Source: CAVSWT01 sp963782985
Lineage (GTDB): Bacteria > Bacteroidota > Ignavibacteria > Ignavibacteriales > Ignavibacteriaceae
Direction of reading: 5' to 3'
NCBI GenBank assembly: GCA_963782985.1
Contig: CAWALU010000012.1
Coordinates: forward strand, 1 to 64,000
Length of the DNA stretch: 64,000 nucleotides
A model generated the notes under the pieces. That model saw nothing but the letters and a program-made list of their open reading frames with translations, searched no databases and was not told the origin of the DNA. This document shows, one piece after another, positions 33,501 to 42,209 of the stretch; position 1 is the first letter of the stretch; the number at the start of each line of letters is the position of its first letter. Position numbers and translations under genes: made by a program.

Positions 33501-34093
33501 AAAGCATCTAAATTATTTTTTAAATTGAAGGCGTAAAACAATTTTTTTTTAATATTTAATAAATCAAATAAGTTTAATGAAATTTTTAAGATTGCAATTA
33601 GCCATCCGAAAAAAGCCGCATAAATAAAAAAGTTAAAAATCAATTTTGAATTAATATTCATAAAAAAATAAGTTGAAATGAATCCAATAAAAATCGGGAC
33701 TACCAAATCCTTATAATTAATATTTAAAGAATATTTACCCTTCATTTTCATAACGTTAGGAATTGAAACTAAAGTTAGGCTTAAATAAATTCCAAATAAC
33801 ATCCCGCTAATTAATCTAATCATTTCCGATGAATTCCATAATGCGCAAGCGTTTCCAATTCCGTCAACTGAAATTGGAATAATTAATAAAGTCAGCAGTA
33901 AACCTTTTTTCCTATCGGGAGCAATTTTGTTTATTCTGCCGGAAATAAAATAATAAACATAACCGATAAATATTCCCAAATAAATTCCACTACATCTAAA
34001 GCATAATGGAAAAATTTCACTTTCAAAATGAAGCGACCTTTCGGGCAGTTGATGACAAAAAAATTGAAATATTTTTAAAGTAAATGATTCCAT
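33497..34093 (-). CDS. DUF2085 membrane protein
   Basis: This membrane protein of 198 residues has four to five hydrophobic helices. The start FFCHQLPERSLHF with the following FPLCFRCSGIYLGI is the diagnostic His/Cys pattern of DUF2085; the paired Cys and His may hold a metal or heme. No function is established for this family. It overlaps the caspase gene at ATGA and lies 11 bases after a zinc-ribbon membrane gene, so it belongs to the operon. The presence of DUF2085 next to a caspase is not a combination I recognise. Confidence 0.85.
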   Translation of the reverse strand: MESFTLKIFQFFCHQLPERSLHFESEIFPLCFRCSGIYLGIFIGYVYYFISGRINKIAPDRKKGLLLTLLIIPISVDGIGNACALWNSSEMIRLISGMLFGIYLSLTLVSIPNVMKMKGKYSLNINYKDLVVPIFIGFISTYFFMNINSKLIFNFFIYAAFFGWLIAILKISLNLFDLLNIKKKLFYAFNLKNNLDAL

Positions 34094-34104
34094 AAAAATA
34101 GATT

Positions 34105-34452
34105 TCAGTAGCTATAATTGTTGGCGCTGCTTATTCCAATAAAATATAAAACGCAGTAAAAAAGCGTTACGCCAATTCCAACATAAAGCCACTGCTTACC
34201 AACTTTCTTTTTTTCAGGATTTGGATCGGTCATATAAATCCATCCCATAATAATTCCCACTAAAGGAATAATTACAGAAAGTATTGTAATACCGATTTTT
34301 AATTCTTTGGTAACCGGCTGAACATTATGCGGCGGTTGAATATGATTTGCAGTATGAGGAACGTTATCCTGCTTAATGACCATTAAGCCGCCGCAGCTTC
34401 CGCAGAATTTTGCATTATCAGGATTTTCAGCGCCGCATTTGGGACAATACAT
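34105..34452 (-). CDS. zinc-ribbon protein with two membrane helices, 115 aa
   Basis: The protein starts with a zinc ribbon (MYCPKCGAENPDNAKFCGSC) followed by a Pro/His-rich linker (HTANHIQPPHNVQPV). Two membrane helices follow (IGITILSVIIPLVGIIMGWIY at about 52-72 and WLYVGIGVTLFYCVLYFIG at about 87-106). The build is that of a cytoplasmic adaptor domain tethered to the membrane. It lies between another zinc-ribbon membrane gene (29 bases upstream) and DUF2085. The function is unknown; similar layouts are widespread and not specific. Confidence 0.75.
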   Translation of the reverse strand: MYCPKCGAENPDNAKFCGSCGGLMVIKQDNVPHTANHIQPPHNVQPVTKELKIGITILSVIIPLVGIIMGWIYMTDPNPEKKKVGKQWLYVGIGVTLFYCVLYFIGISSANNYSY

Positions 34453-34481
34453 AAATCTCCTCTTAAAGTTGAATAAAAGAA

Positions 34482-35513
34482 TTAATATACGGCGGGCATC
34501 TGGCCGGAACCGCTTTTAATTGTTTTCAGCGTTCTTAAATAAGCGTCCGTTAAATGCACTTCTACCGGTTTATTATTAAATGCATGCGCGCTTAAATAAT
34601 CCGCCGTTGCTTTAGCATTGTTCAAAACAGTCCGGTCATTTTCCAAACCGCTTAATACTACAAACCTAAATTGAAAAACATTTCCATCCTTTGTTAATTG
34701 AACGGTCTTGCGGGTTCCATCAAAAAATCCTTCATCAATAAGCATTGTTCCTAATTTTTGAGCCTGCATTCTGGTTACAAGGTTTGTGTAATAAAGCTCG
34801 CCGCCGTTAAAAGTAAGCAGTTTGCCGTATCTATTATTTGTATAATCGGGGGCGGTAGTGTAAGTATCATTATTAATATTGCGCGAGTTTTGATCAACAA
34901 CTTTTAAAGTTTTAAATCTTGTATCCGTTAAATGAATTTCCACAGGCGTATTATTAAAAACATTTTGTGAAACTTCGTTAGCCATCTGATTAACTATTTT
35001 TAGATACTCCGGATCATTTTCGTAGCCGCTAATTACGACATATCTAACCAGATATTTACCGCGGCTTTTATCTATTTGCAGTGAGATTTTTTTGCCTCCA
35101 AAAAATCCTGACCTTACCAAATATTCGCCTAATTTTTCCGCTTCCTCGTAAGTTATACTTGAAGTGTAAAATAATTCGGAGTTGTTAAAATCAAGCCGCG
35201 TGCCGTAAACTGAATTAACATTCTCAGTTGTTACTACATCTCTAGTGTGAATGCCGCTTTCATTTCCATCCAAAGAAAAAAACACAACAGGCAGCATAAT
35301 TAAAAGTATAATGCCAAAAGTTATAATTAATTTTCTTTTCCCTCCGATGGAAAATAAAAAATTAAAAAAGCCTGGCTTCTTTTTTTCGATTTCATTTTTT
35401 TCTTGTTTGTTTTGATCTGCTGGCTGCTCAATTATAGCGGATAAATCATCGCCGCATTTTCCACAAAATTTTGCTTCTTCCAGATTTTCACTACCGCATC
35501 GGGGACAAAACAT
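34482..35513 (-). CDS. membrane zinc-ribbon protein with duplicated domain
   Basis: The protein of 343 residues starts with a zinc ribbon (CPRCGSENLEEAKFCGKCG). One membrane helix follows at about 55-74 (KLIITFGIILLIMLPVVFF). Two copies of a domain of about 105 residues make up the rest. Copy one begins VYGTRLDFNNSELFYTSSI and copy two YGKLLTFNGGELYYTNLVT. Each then has LGxxLxxxGFF-G, a central RYVVISGYEND or RFVVLSGLEND, and a final NxxPVEIHLTD or NKPVEVHLTD. The repeated domain is unfamiliar and probably faces the periplasm. It could be the sensory part of the operon; this is inference. Confidence 0.7.
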   Translation of the reverse strand: MFCPRCGSENLEEAKFCGKCGDDLSAIIEQPADQNKQEKNEIEKKKPGFFNFLFSIGGKRKLIITFGIILLIMLPVVFFSLDGNESGIHTRDVVTTENVNSVYGTRLDFNNSELFYTSSITYEEAEKLGEYLVRSGFFGGKKISLQIDKSRGKYLVRYVVISGYENDPEYLKIVNQMANEVSQNVFNNTPVEIHLTDTRFKTLKVVDQNSRNINNDTYTTAPDYTNNRYGKLLTFNGGELYYTNLVTRMQAQKLGTMLIDEGFFDGTRKTVQLTKDGNVFQFRFVVLSGLENDRTVLNNAKATADYLSAHAFNNKPVEVHLTDAYLRTLKTIKSGSGQMPAVY

Positions 35514-35547
35514 TTTGTTCGTTTCCTTAATTTGATTTTAGAAAAAT

Positions 35548-36372
35548 TTAATCAACAACTGAAAATTCAAAATAGGCTTCGTTCCATTTATGATCGGGAA
35601 TATTTTCAACTTTCTTTTCAATAATAGAAATATCTCTTGCGGCGGCTTTGGGCTCAAGAGTTTTAAACAAGGAGCCGTCGGGTGAAAATTGAGATTCCAT
35701 TAAATTTATTTTTTCTTCCGTTACAATTGCTTTTAATTTTTCCTTGCCTGTAGGTCCATTCAGTTGATATTCAAATCCGTAATCATTTCCCGGAATTTCA
35801 TACAGCTTATTTGCTTCTACAAAATTATCAGAGTGGGTTTTATTAGGGAATAATATTGTAAGCTTTCCGCTGGTTCCGATATTCAGTAGAGTTAAATAGG
35901 AAGGTTTTGAAACTTTAAAGTTGATATTAATTTTATCGCCAATTTTAAATTTGTCGCCGGATGAAGCGGGTACTAAACTAATATCGCGGCTGCCTGCCGA
36001 AGAAGATACTTTATCGACTCCCAATTCAATATTTAATTTTGATTCGCCATTTGGCGCTTGAGAGGTTAGGTTAGATATATTGTTCATTTTATTTTCCAAT
36101 ATTTTATTCATCACTTTTGGCTCGCCCTGTTCAGCTTTATTTTTTTGCTCAACAAATAAATATCCGACTGCGCCCACTAAAAAAATAAACACAATAATTA
36201 TTGCGGGCAGCCAACCATCGATTCCCCAAATGGAAAAAGAAATTAATACTAAGATGATAATGGCGATACTAAAAAGAAGAATTTGACTGGTCAATTTTCC
36301 AACTACCAGCTTTAAAATATCTTTTGTATCAATGAAACTACCCAATCCAATGCTTGCTTTATCTTCAGGCAT
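35548..36372 (-). CDS. DUF4384 domain membrane protein
   Basis: This protein of 274 residues has an N-terminal cytoplasmic stretch and two membrane helices (about 28-50 and 53-73). After a variable linker, the C-terminal 150 residues contain the DUF4384 pattern: KFKIGDKININFKVSKPSYLTLLNIG, then GKLTILFPNK and a last strand WNEAYFEFSV. DUF4384 domains often accompany or are fused to caspase-like peptidases in bacteria, which fits this operon. It is probably the first gene. With a short hairpin-like membrane anchor, the domain lies on the cytoplasmic side. Its ligand is unknown. Confidence 0.8.
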   Translation of the reverse strand: MPEDKASIGLGSFIDTKDILKLVVGKLTSQILLFSIAIIILVLISFSIWGIDGWLPAIIIVFIFLVGAVGYLFVEQKNKAEQGEPKVMNKILENKMNNISNLTSQAPNGESKLNIELGVDKVSSSAGSRDISLVPASSGDKFKIGDKININFKVSKPSYLTLLNIGTSGKLTILFPNKTHSDNFVEANKLYEIPGNDYGFEYQLNGPTGKEKLKAIVTEEKINLMESQFSPDGSLFKTLEPKAAARDISIIEKKVENIPDHKWNEAYFEFSVVD

Positions 36373-36609
36373 AATACTCCATCGATGTTTTTTATGAATT
36401 ATTTATTAGAAAATTAGCAGCGTCTTATTTAACTGAAATAAGTATATATTTTTTAACGGAAATGAATCTTTATTTTCTAACGCCCATTATGTTAGAATAA
36501 TTTTAAGATTTACAAAATAAGAATTGAATACCGCGTTTTATTTTACTTAAAATTTGAAATTAAATCAAGAAAATTCTAATTCTAATTTATTTTGAATTAA
36601 TTACGTTAA

Positions 36610-37698
36610 TTAAAAGTTAAGCGTGAGTTGAGAAGAAATTTCAGTTGTTTGATGATCATTTAAATTAGAAACGCCAACGCCAATAAGTCTTATAGGTTTT
36701 TTAATTTTATGCGGAACAGTTAACAAATCATTAAGCGTTTTAATTAAAATTATTTCGTCGTCAAATTCTTCGTGTAAAGTTCTGCTTCTGGTTTGAGTTA
36801 TAAAATCAAAATATTTTAATTTAAGAGTAACCGTCTTTGCGGAAATATTATTTTTTTTCATTCTTTTAATTACAGATTTGGAAAGATTGAGCAGCGTTTC
36901 TATAAAAATATTTTCATCTAAAATATCTTCGTCAAATGTTGTTTCACTGCTGATTGATTTTATTTTTCTTTCTGCTTCAACCGGATCATCATTTAAGCAA
37001 TGGACAATATTATAAAAATGTTCGCCGGACTTGCCAAATTTTTTTATAAGAAATTCTTTTTGCATTTTTTTTATATCGCCTCCGGACTTAATTCCCAAAG
37101 CAATCATTTTTGATGCAGTTACTTTTCCAATTCCGGGGATTTTTGCGATAGGAAGTTTTTCAATAAACGAATCCGCGTCTTCGGGGCGGATTAAAGTTAA
37201 ACCGTCCGGCTTATTTATATCAGAAGCAACCTTCGCTAAAAATTTATTTATTGAAACACCCGCGGATGCCGTTAAACGCAAATCTTTTTTAATTTTAATT
37301 TTTATTTCTTTAGCTATCAATGTAGCCGAAGGAAAATTCATTTCGTTTTTAGTTACGTCAAGATAAGCTTCATCGAGCGATAAAGGTTCCACTAAATCTG
37401 TGTATGATTTGAAAATATTCATTACCTCTTTTGAAACAGATTTATAAACTTCCATTCTCGGTTTAACGAAGATAATTTGCGGACATTTTAAGAATGCCAT
37501 TCTTGAAGGCATTGCAGAATGTACGCCGAATTTTCTGGCTTCGTAGCTTGCAGTCATCACCACTCCCCTTTTTTCAGAACCGCCAACCGCGATCGCCTTC
37601 CCCTTCAATTCCGGATTATCACGCTGTTCAACAGAAGCATAAAATGCATCCATATCTAAATGAATTATTTTTTTTATTTCGGATTTAATTTCAAGCAT
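36610..37698 (-). CDS. dinB: DNA polymerase IV (Y family)
   Basis: This 362-residue translesion polymerase has its catalytic carboxylates in HLDMDAFYASVEQRD and SLDEAYLDVT. The expected SAGVSINKFLAKVASD and IAKIPGIGKVTA (helix-hairpin-helix) follow. The last 120 residues form the little-finger domain, which contacts DNA. A beta-clamp-binding peptide at the end is probable (SSQLTLNF). It copies past damaged bases with low fidelity. It stands alone, with 237 bases of AT-rich DNA before the DUF4384 gene. No LexA-type operator is visible near the start. Confidence 0.97.
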   Translation of the reverse strand: MLEIKSEIKKIIHLDMDAFYASVEQRDNPELKGKAIAVGGSEKRGVVMTASYEARKFGVHSAMPSRMAFLKCPQIIFVKPRMEVYKSVSKEVMNIFKSYTDLVEPLSLDEAYLDVTKNEMNFPSATLIAKEIKIKIKKDLRLTASAGVSINKFLAKVASDINKPDGLTLIRPEDADSFIEKLPIAKIPGIGKVTASKMIALGIKSGGDIKKMQKEFLIKKFGKSGEHFYNIVHCLNDDPVEAERKIKSISSETTFDEDILDENIFIETLLNLSKSVIKRMKKNNISAKTVTLKLKYFDFITQTRSRTLHEEFDDEIILIKTLNDLLTVPHKIKKPIRLIGVGVSNLNDHQTTEISSQLTLNF

Positions 37699-37960
37699 GT
37701 TTATAAAAATAATATCATTGAATCAAATTTAAAATAATATTTTTATTAAAATTCATGATCGAGGCATCAATACTTTGCACAAATTGAAAATTGATTAATA
37801 TTTCTAAAACTACAATTCAATAATAAATGTTTTTAAAATTATTATTAAATATCGTTCATAGAGTAATGATTGAAGTTTAAAGCTAAAATATTTACTGAAA
37901 TTTATTTTAAGAAGAAATTTTATTTTGATAAATTAGGCATCTCATTTTAGAAATTAATCT

Positions 37961-38707
37961 ATGTTTGTCGAAATACTTGTTAAGGCTCTAATTGCGGTAA
38001 TCTCTGCCGTGGGCGGGGCAAGCGCTCTTTTTTTAATAAAGTTAAATCATAAAAAACTTTGTTCATTAATTTCATTTTCCGCGGGAGCTTTATTCGCCGC
38101 GGCGGCAATAACTCTTATTCCTGAATCAGCTCATAGCCTTTCTATATTTGAATTATCTTTAGGCATCCTATCAGGTTATTTTTTATTTTGGTTTATCAGT
38201 AAATATTTTTCACACGTTTGTCCCGCTTGTTCAGCTTCCCATTTTGACGAACAGACAACTAAAAAATTTTCTGAAATTGTTTTGACATTATTAACGGCTT
38301 TATCAATTCATTCGTTACTTGATGGAGTTGCAATTGCCACAGGCGGCGGTGATATGCTCGGCAGTCAATCGGTTTTTTTTGCAATCACAACTCATAAATT
38401 CCCTGAAGGTTTAGCTTTGGCTGCTTTAATGGTTAGTTCAAATTACAGCAAACAAAAAATTTTAATCTACGTAACTCTAGTAGAATTAGTTACAGTTGCC
38501 GGCGCGCTGCTGGGATTATTTGTTTTTGAGTCCGGAATATCTCCAATTATAATGGGGATGATTATGGCTCATGTTTCAGGAGGATTTATATATCTTGCTC
38601 TTCACGCAGTATTGGGTGAAATGTTAAAAAATCACAAAAATCTTGTTATAGTTTCATTTACCACAGGATTACTTTTAATAGTTTTTGTTAATTTAATGTT
38701 TGGATGA
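37961..38707 (+). CDS. ZIP-family metal transporter
   Basis: This membrane protein of 248 residues has about eight helices. The metal-binding helices carry HSLLDGVAIATGGG and TTHKFPEGLALAA, which are the conserved H-x-x-x-D-G and H-x-x-P-E-G patterns of ZIP transporters. A short loop with CPACSASHFDEQ between helices 3 and 4 has Cys/His residues that may bind metal. Zinc or iron import is likely; the ion cannot be decided from the sequence. It lies just before tRNA-Ser. Confidence 0.93.
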   Translation: MFVEILVKALIAVISAVGGASALFLIKLNHKKLCSLISFSAGALFAAAAITLIPESAHSLSIFELSLGILSGYFLFWFISKYFSHVCPACSASHFDEQTTKKFSEIVLTLLTALSIHSLLDGVAIATGGGDMLGSQSVFFAITTHKFPEGLALAALMVSSNYSKQKILIYVTLVELVTVAGALLGLFVFESGISPIIMGMIMAHVSGGFIYLALHAVLGEMLKNHKNLVIVSFTTGLLLIVFVNLMFG

Positions 38708-38718
38708 TTAAATAATTC

Positions 38719-38807
38719 GGAGAGATGGCAGAGTGGTTAAATGCGGCAGTCTCGAAAACTGTTGAGCTGTTTTTGCGGCTCCGAGGGTTCGAATCCCTCT
38801 CTCTCCG
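38719..38807 (+). tRNA. tRNA-Ser (anticodon CGA)
   Basis: A class II tRNA of 89 bases has the acceptor stem GGAGAGA/TCTCTCC with discriminator G. The T arm is GAGGG-TTCGAAT-CCCTC. The anticodon arm is GCAGT-CTCGAAA-ACTGT, giving anticodon CGA at 38753-38755, which reads UCG. A long variable arm follows, as expected of serine. The full CCA end is not encoded. No integrase, direct repeat or foreign gene lies next to it. Confidence 0.97.
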
Positions 38808-38854
38808 CAATGTTTCATATTAAATTGTTACTTTAAAAATAAGGCGGAGTTCAA

Positions 38855-40147
38855 ATGCAAAATGATCGTTCATCATTCCCTCCCGTTTTCTGGATAGCTA
38901 ACACAATTGAAATTATTGAGAGATTTTCATATTACGGAATCTACATGGGTTTTGGAATATACATGGAATATCTCGGTTACTCAAAAGGACAATTAGGAAT
39001 TGTTCAAAGTATATTTCTTTTATTCTCTTATGTAATACCAGTTTTCTCAGGCACTTTTGCAGACCGTTACGGGTTTAAAAAAATGTTAATCGTCGCATAC
39101 ATTGCTTATTTGCCTGCGATATTACTTTTACTTTTTACCAAATCATTCAGCGGAATTGCCTTAACTATGTTGACTATAGGTTTTGCGGCGGGAATTTTTA
39201 AGCCCCTTATTTCCGGCACTGTAAGAGCGGTTACAGATAAAACAAATAAAACTGTAGGTTTCGGTATTTTTTATGCAATGGTAAATATCGGCGCTTCTTT
39301 CGGACCCATCGTAGCAGGCAATCTAAGAGCGATTTCATGGAACTATGCGTTTATGGCTTCTGCTATAGGCATTGGAATTATGCTGCTCGTTACTATTTTT
39401 TTCTACAAAGAACCGCCCCGCGAATTAGAGGGAACAACCCTAAAGCAAAAATTTAAAGATATGGGCGTAGCTCTTTCTGATTTTAAATTTTTATTATTTT
39501 TAATTCTATTGGGAGTTTTCTTCTGGCTACCATTCTGGGCATTTTTTAATCTGCTTGCAATTTATATTGATAAGAATTTAGATACAGTAAGTTTATATAA
39601 TTCGCTTCAGGGAATTTTTGGCACGTGGTTTACAAGTTTCTTTTCTGAAGCCAATAGTAACGGAACTAGAAAAGTGCTTGGTGAAACTATTGCCAATACA
39701 GGATATGTTATTATTATTTTTCAATTAATTATTTCCAGAACATTTGAAAAATTTAAAGCTCTGCCTTCATTTTTAATTGGATTATTTGTGGCGGGTATTA
39801 GTTTTTTGGTTATTGCTTATTCAAGAATTGGCGCGCCTGAATTTATATTTTTAGGGATTTTTCTTTTCGCTATAGGCGAGATGATTTCTTCTCCGCGAAT
39901 TCAGGAATATATTACCTGGATTGCTCCAAAAGAAAAAGCCGGATTATATATGGGATCAAATTTTTTAGCGACTGGTTTAGGCGGCGTTCTAAGCGGATTA
40001 GTTTATACTTCAATGTATGGATACTTTCGAGAAATGGGAAATCCAGAATATGTATGGTACGTTTTAGCGGCTAATATATTTTTAGGTATTGCCGCGATAT
40101 TAATATTTACAAAAACGTTAGGAGAGTTTAAGGAGTTAGAAGCTTAG
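38855..40147 (+). CDS. POT/MFS-type transporter
   Basis: This integral membrane protein of 430 residues has about twelve hydrophobic helices. The first helix carries IEIIERFSYYG and the loop between helices 2 and 3 has GTFADRYGFKKM, both typical of proton-dependent oligopeptide (POT) transporters and their MFS relatives. IGFAAGIFKPLISG is the POT-like motif of helix 4. It lacks the long insert of classical POT members, so a peptide or a related nitrogenous solute is likely but unproven. AAGGCGGAGTTCAA precedes the start and the gene ends at a terminator. Confidence 0.85.
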   Translation: MQNDRSSFPPVFWIANTIEIIERFSYYGIYMGFGIYMEYLGYSKGQLGIVQSIFLLFSYVIPVFSGTFADRYGFKKMLIVAYIAYLPAILLLLFTKSFSGIALTMLTIGFAAGIFKPLISGTVRAVTDKTNKTVGFGIFYAMVNIGASFGPIVAGNLRAISWNYAFMASAIGIGIMLLVTIFFYKEPPRELEGTTLKQKFKDMGVALSDFKFLLFLILLGVFFWLPFWAFFNLLAIYIDKNLDTVSLYNSLQGIFGTWFTSFFSEANSNGTRKVLGETIANTGYVIIIFQLIISRTFEKFKALPSFLIGLFVAGISFLVIAYSRIGAPEFIFLGIFLFAIGEMISSPRIQEYITWIAPKEKAGLYMGSNFLATGLGGVLSGLVYTSMYGYFREMGNPEYVWYVLAANIFLGIAAILIFTKTLGEFKELEA

Positions 40148-40180
40148 TTCTTTTTTAACGAAATATTTTTAGAAATATTT

Positions 40181-40215
40181 AGCATTCCATCACGCCAAAG
40201 TTGGAATGCTTTTTT
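40181..40215 (+). terminator. Rho-independent terminator
   Basis: A nine-pair stem (AGCATTCCA/TGGAATGCT) is followed by five T residues and further AT-rich sequence. It lies 33 bases after the POT-like transporter stop. Confidence 0.92.
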
Positions 40216-40416
40216 ATTTTAAATTGAAATTTCTATCGCCTGCTTTACATAAAGCGTCTTCCACAAATACCAATTTTTATTTCTCCTAAATCAAACTCAG
40301 GTAAAATATCGTTCTATTCAGAAATTCCCCTATGTAGCCGGCTAATTCAAAATTTTAGTTTAACACACGTTAATGTAAAACTAAATGTTGGATTACGAAT
40401 ACTCGTGGAAAATTTT

Positions 40417-41958
40417 ATGAAACTTGCAGCTAATATTATATTTGTTCTACTTTTCTTTTCTGCAACCCCGGCTCAATCAACTTACTTAATGAATTTCACT
40501 AATCCTCAGCAAGCTAATGACAAAGCAATTGAATTTGACATTAACATAAAAAGTACAAATAATAATTTCATATTAACTTCTTATCAGTGCGCCTTTATCG
40601 TAAATCAGGTATTTGTTAATGATACATCTTTTTGTTTTGAATATATTCAATCAACTTCACAGCTTACCAACCCACCCGCATTTGGAGTAGGCTGCACAAA
40701 TTTAGATGGATCGCGAATAATACATTTTGCTTCCAGCGCTGGAAAAGACAGCATAACAAGTATCCCATTAAAAGTAGGGAGATTTAGAATTAAAAAATCT
40801 TCTTCCATACGTGTCGATTCATTACAGGTAAATTGGTCTTTCGATGGGATTTACAGAACTATATTGACAGGGGAAAATTTTCAAGAGATAACGATTATAA
40901 AAAATCATACAAATCTTTTTTTTATTAACCCAACTACTACCTTAAACAACTTTATAATTCTAAAAGCCGAAGATGGAATTCTAAATGGGAATGTTCACTT
41001 AAAAATCAAAGACGGATCGATAAATTCTCAAGTTGCATATTTTTTAAATTCATACAGCACAATTACTTTATCTGTTGACCTTGATAAGACTGGAGAATGG
41101 TACGCTTGGGGAAGAATGTTTTTTGATTCCGAAAAAGATTTGAACTCATTTTATATTCAGATTGATGGCGGGACAAAATTTACTTTTGGCAATAGCAACA
41201 CATTTAATAAATGGCATTGGGAAGGAAGCGGATTAAAAAAACTTTCCCTAGGATTATTAACTCAAGGTCTTCATGCAATTACCATATTTGGCAGAGAGCC
41301 TTCGGAGACGGTAATGTTAGATCAAATATTGCTGAGTACAGATGAAACTTTAATTGCCTCAGATGATCTTTTGCAAACAACAACTCCGGTTGAATTAGTT
41401 TCGTTTAACGCAACTAACTCAGAAAATAATAAAATTGAATTAAGCTGGATAACCTCAACAGAAATTAATAACTATGGATTTTTTATTGAACGATCTGTTG
41501 ATAATAGTTATAATTGGAGCAGCATAGGATTTATTAAAGGAAACGGAACAACTACACTTGAACAGCATTACTTTTATTTAGATAAAATAACTTATACAAA
41601 ATTATTTTATAGAATCAAACAAATTGATAATGATGGGAGTTTTCAATACTCACAAACCGTGGAAATTAATAATGCGCCCCAATACTTTTTCCTTTCTCAA
41701 AATTTTCCCAATCCATTTAATCCATCAACAAAAATAAAATATACAATCCCTTCTATCGAATCACATCATACTTTGTCAGTACAATTAACAGTTTATGATA
41801 TACTCGGAAATGAAATAGCAACTCTTTTAAAGGAAGAACAAACTGCTGGAAATTACGAGGTTAACTTTGACGCTTCGAATCTATCCAGCGGAACATATTT
41901 ATATTCTTTAACAGCAGGAAATTATTCGCAAGTAAAGAAAATGCAATTGCTTAAATAA
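40417..41958 (+). CDS. T9SS-exported protein with carbohydrate-binding-like module
   Basis: The start is the ATG at 40417 (513 residues), opening signal peptide MKLAANIIFVLLFFSATPAQ; an earlier GTG adds only four residues. Residues about 24-165 resemble the N-terminal domain of the next gene (cohesin-like pattern: FDINIKSTNNNFILTSYQCAF, VGRFRIKKS). About 185-310 is a beta-sandwich resembling a carbohydrate-binding module (VDLDKTGEWYAWGRMFF, GLHAITIFGREPSE, LDQILLSTDE). Residues 320-410 are Ig-like (PVELVSFNATNSENNKIELSW), and the end is a T9SS type A sorting domain (NFPNPFNPSTKIKYTIP, KKMQLLK). Probably a surface glycan-binding protein. Confidence 0.88.
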   Translation: MKLAANIIFVLLFFSATPAQSTYLMNFTNPQQANDKAIEFDINIKSTNNNFILTSYQCAFIVNQVFVNDTSFCFEYIQSTSQLTNPPAFGVGCTNLDGSRIIHFASSAGKDSITSIPLKVGRFRIKKSSSIRVDSLQVNWSFDGIYRTILTGENFQEITIIKNHTNLFFINPTTTLNNFIILKAEDGILNGNVHLKIKDGSINSQVAYFLNSYSTITLSVDLDKTGEWYAWGRMFFDSEKDLNSFYIQIDGGTKFTFGNSNTFNKWHWEGSGLKKLSLGLLTQGLHAITIFGREPSETVMLDQILLSTDETLIASDDLLQTTTPVELVSFNATNSENNKIELSWITSTEINNYGFFIERSVDNSYNWSSIGFIKGNGTTTLEQHYFYLDKITYTKLFYRIKQIDNDGSFQYSQTVEINNAPQYFFLSQNFPNPFNPSTKIKYTIPSIESHHTLSVQLTVYDILGNEIATLLKEEQTAGNYEVNFDASNLSSGTYLYSLTAGNYSQVKKMQLLK

Positions 41959-42209
41959 TGATAAAGGCAGTAAAAACTAAAAACGATTCTAAATCTCCTA
42001 TACTAAATCCCAACTATTAAGTTAAAACTACTAAGTTTATTGGATGAGGGGCTATAGTAATATCCTCATATCCAGCCTAAAACACACTTTTCATCTCAGG
42101 TAAATTGGTAATTCATTTCAGGGACAACCCGATGTTTAGCCTTAACTATAAAGCATAGTTTAACGTCAGGAATTAAAGATTATGAGTTTAATTTTTTTTG
42201 AGGTCTGAA

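Noticed and set aside
38719..38807. tRNA-Ser as a possible integration site of a mobile element
   Set aside because: No integrase, direct repeat of the tRNA end or foreign genes are seen on either side.
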